The notes under the pieces were generated by a model. That model saw nothing but the letters and a program-made list of their open reading frames with translations, was not told the origin of the DNA and did not search any database. This document shows, piece by piece, positions 44,989 to 50,050 of a stretch of 50,050 nt of DNA. Both the position numbers and the translations under genes were made by a program. How positions within the stretch are numbered: position 1 is the stretch's first letter; the number at the start of each line of letters is the position of its first letter. This stretch comes from Peptococcaceae bacterium (lineage in GTDB: Bacteria; Bacillota; Desulfitobacteriia; Desulfitobacteriales; Syntrophobotulaceae), in assembly GCA_012839895.1 (NCBI GenBank), contig DUML01000049.1, positions 1 to 50,050 of the forward strand, in the 5' to 3' direction.

Positions 44989-44995
<7 letters not shown>
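44438..44995 (+). CDS. atpF: ATP synthase subunit b
   Basis: Peripheral stalk subunit: one membrane helix (about 32-50) followed by a long charged coiled coil rich in Glu, Arg and Ala to residue 185. The start is TTG 44438 with GAGGAGGGG seven bases upstream. The N-terminal segment before the helix is longer than usual and Gly/Ala-rich. It overlaps atpH by seven bases. Confidence 0.93.
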
Positions 44996-47071
<2,076 letters not shown>

Positions 47072-47090
47072 GAAAGAGTAGGTGAATGAA

Positions 47091-47939
47091 GTGGCAGGAG
47101 TACGCGATATTCGCAGAAGAATCCGCAGTGTGTCCAATATGCAGCAAATTACGAAAGCCATGAAAATGGTGGCTGCTGCCAAGCTGCGGCGAGCACAGGA
47201 AAAGGTCATCGCATCCCGCCCCTATGCTAAACAGATGCAGGATGTTTTAACTCGTCTGGCTCAAGCCCAAACTGAGGTAAGTCATCCCCTTTTGGAGAAA
47301 CGTCCGGTCCAAAAAATTGGCTATATTTTGATAACCTCTGACCGTGGTCTGTGTGGGGGGTATAATGCCAACCTGATCCGGCTTACCAGAGGGGTCCTGG
47401 AAGAACCGAAGGAAGCGCAGGCTGGGTTGGTAGCGATAGGCCGTAAAGGTAGCGAGTATTTTGGCCGGCGGAAAGTGGAAATCCTCTCCCGCTTTACCGG
47501 GCTGGGCGATAGCCCGGACTTTAATCAGGCCAGAAAGATCGCCAGCGAAATTATCGGGCTGTATACGTCCGGTGCGGTAGATGAAGTGTACCTAATTTAT
47601 TCCAAGTTTATATCAGTCTTGACCCAACAACCTACAATGGCTAAGATCCTGCCAATCGAGCCTTCGGCAGAGAAGGCTGTCGGCGAATATATCTTTGAGC
47701 CTAATCCCCAGCAAATGTTGGAACGCCTTTTGCCCAGCTACCTAGAAAGCCAGATCTTTGGCGCCCTCCTTGAGGGCAAAGCCAGTGAAGAGGGTGCTAG
47801 GATGACGGCCATGGATTCAGCCACAGAAAATGCTAAGGAAATGATCGACAAGCTTACCTTGGCTATGAATAGAGCCCGTCAGGCAGCCATTACCAAGGAA
47901 ATTTCAGAGATTGTAGGGGGAGCTGCGGCGCTGGAGTAA
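47091..47939 (+). CDS. atpG: ATP synthase subunit gamma
   Basis: Central rotor shaft of F1. It starts with [20 protein letters not shown] and ends with the conserved helix [19 protein letters not shown]. The GTG at 47091 gives 282 residues and the standard N-terminus, with AGGTG about seven bases upstream. A GTG nine bases earlier (47082) overlaps that site and is less likely. Confidence 0.95.
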   Translation: MAGVRDIRRRIRSVSNMQQITKAMKMVAAAKLRRAQEKVIASRPYAKQMQDVLTRLAQAQTEVSHPLLEKRPVQKIGYILITSDRGLCGGYNANLIRLTRGVLEEPKEAQAGLVAIGRKGSEYFGRRKVEILSRFTGLGDSPDFNQARKIASEIIGLYTSGAVDEVYLIYSKFISVLTQQPTMAKILPIEPSAEKAVGEYIFEPNPQQMLERLLPSYLESQIFGALLEGKASEEGARMTAMDSATENAKEMIDKLTLAMNRARQAAITKEISEIVGGAAALE

Positions 47940-47958
47940 CTGCCGGATAAAACTTTAA

Positions 47959-49380
<1,422 letters not shown>

Positions 49381-49383
49381 ACA

Positions 49384-49785
49384 ATGGCACAAACTTTTAA
49401 TTTGAAGGTCGTTGCCCCTGACGGCCAAGTCCTGAATCAGGATGTGGAATTTGTCGTTGTCCCCGGCGATGACGGCGAATTGGGGATTTTGCCGAACCAC
49501 GCTCCCCTGATTGCCGGCCTCACTATTGGGGTTATTCGCTATACCGCAGAAGGAAAAGTGCATAAAATTGCCATCAGCGGCGGCTTTCTGGAAGTAGTCA
49601 ACAATAAAGTCACAGTACTCGCCCAAACAGCGGAAACAGCTGACATGATTGATTTAGAAAGAGCCAAAGCCGCCAAGGAAAGAGCCGAAAGGCGGCTGCG
49701 GGAGCGCGGACCGGAAATTGATGTCGTGAGAGCGGAAACGGCTTTGAAACGGGCCATAGCACGGATTAAAGCGAAAGAGGAATAG
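49384..49785 (+). CDS. atpC: ATP synthase subunit epsilon
   Basis: F1 subunit of 133 residues: N-terminal beta sandwich (about 1-85, with ELGILPNHAPLIAGL) and a C-terminal helical hairpin rich in Lys/Arg/Glu, which in relatives inhibits ATP hydrolysis. It starts three bases after the atpD stop. It is the last gene of the operon. Confidence 0.95.
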   Translation: MAQTFNLKVVAPDGQVLNQDVEFVVVPGDDGELGILPNHAPLIAGLTIGVIRYTAEGKVHKIAISGGFLEVVNNKVTVLAQTAETADMIDLERAKAAKERAERRLRERGPEIDVVRAETALKRAIARIKAKEE

Positions 49786-49891
49786 GCGAAACAAGCCCAA
49801 TTAATTGACGACGTAGAAATAAAATAGATTATTATTGCAGAGGAGTTAGTTAAAATCATAACAAAAACAGAACAGAGGGTGTTCTAAAGTT

Positions 49892-49922
49892 AGAGGTGGC
49901 TTTGGGACACTCTTCTTTTTTT
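49892..49922 (+). terminator. Terminator of the atp operon
   Basis: AGAGGTG pairs with CACTCT (one bulge) around a 9-base loop, followed by TTC and seven Ts. An alternative pairing with AGAGGGTGT at 49874 is possible. Confidence 0.65.
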
Positions 49923-49925
49923 GGG

Positions 49926-50016
49926 CTCTCTGTCAAATGTTGGGGTTAAGCCCGAAAACAGAGAGTAAATAAACCAAGCACTTGTTGAAGGTGTCTTCAT
50001 TCTTGAAGACATCTTC
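49926..50016. repeat. Two further inverted repeats beyond the atp terminator
   Basis: CTCTCTGT (49926-49933) pairs with ACAGAGAG (49958-49965). A 13-base arm at 49987-49999 pairs with 50004-50016 through one G-T pair around a TTCT loop. The second is symmetric enough to serve either strand, perhaps as a terminator for a gene beyond the right edge. Confidence 0.55.
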
Positions 50017-50050
50017 CTTATTTATCAAACTTGCCCAAATACTCAGTTTG

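Overview
This window comes from an anaerobic, endospore-forming Firmicute, most likely a Clostridia/Peptococcaceae-type organism. I infer this from a SleB/YpeB germination pair, a Spo0F-like response regulator, AT-rich spacers with strong Shine-Dalgarno sites, frequent TTG starts, a hemerythrin-like protein, and a gene order close to the Bacillus subtilis argS-pyrG-spo0F-fba-tal-glpX-rpmE-prfA-prmC-ywlC-ywlE-rpiB-glyA-upp-mnaA-atp chromosome arm. No rRNA, tRNA, CRISPR array or complete insertion sequence was recognised. The first 400 bases may hold the end of a mobile element that continues past the left edge.

Layout. 0.5-6.4 kb: an RNA methyltransferase of the RlmL/YpsC type, a DUF2225 protein, asnS, and a membrane-anchored beta-propeller protein. 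6.7-10.2 kb: a PLP aminotransferase, then sleB-ypeB. 10.6-20.6 kb: argS, pyrG, a FemA/B-type peptidoglycan aminoacyl ligase with alr, spo0F, an unrecognised zinc-ribbon protein, then the sugar-phosphate genes fba, fsa and glpX. 20.8-29.1 kb: rpmE, yqhQ, prfA, prmC, sua5, mntP, an arginine phosphatase (ywlE), rpiB, glyA and upp. This part is very conserved, but rho and murA are absent from the place they occupy in B. subtilis. 29.3-32.2 kb: a hemerythrin-like protein, a small membrane protein, a dCMP deaminase and wecB.

Between wecB and the ATP synthase operon, adjacent in B. subtilis, lies an accessory segment of about 10 kb (32.3-42.2 kb). It has two parts. The first is three plus-strand lipoprotein genes built from shared, shuffled modules (WG repeats, DUF4362, and an unnamed domain of about 225 residues present in two of them). 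The second is a minus-strand copper operon: csoR, copA, a DUF2318 cysteine protein, and an HMA/UreH-like membrane/cupredoxin fusion. A sigma-A promoter and a CsoR-type palindrome precede csoR. The window ends with a complete F1Fo ATP synthase operon (atpZ-I-B-E-F-H-A-G-D-C), whose c subunit looks proton-type.

The main features that ordinary annotation does not explain are the shuffled lipoprotein family, the copper-linked membrane fusion operon, the conserved-looking zinc-ribbon orphan beside spo0F, and many short tandem duplications (10-16 base period) found in spacers, often just after stop codons. I did not find a clearly new defence or mobile system.
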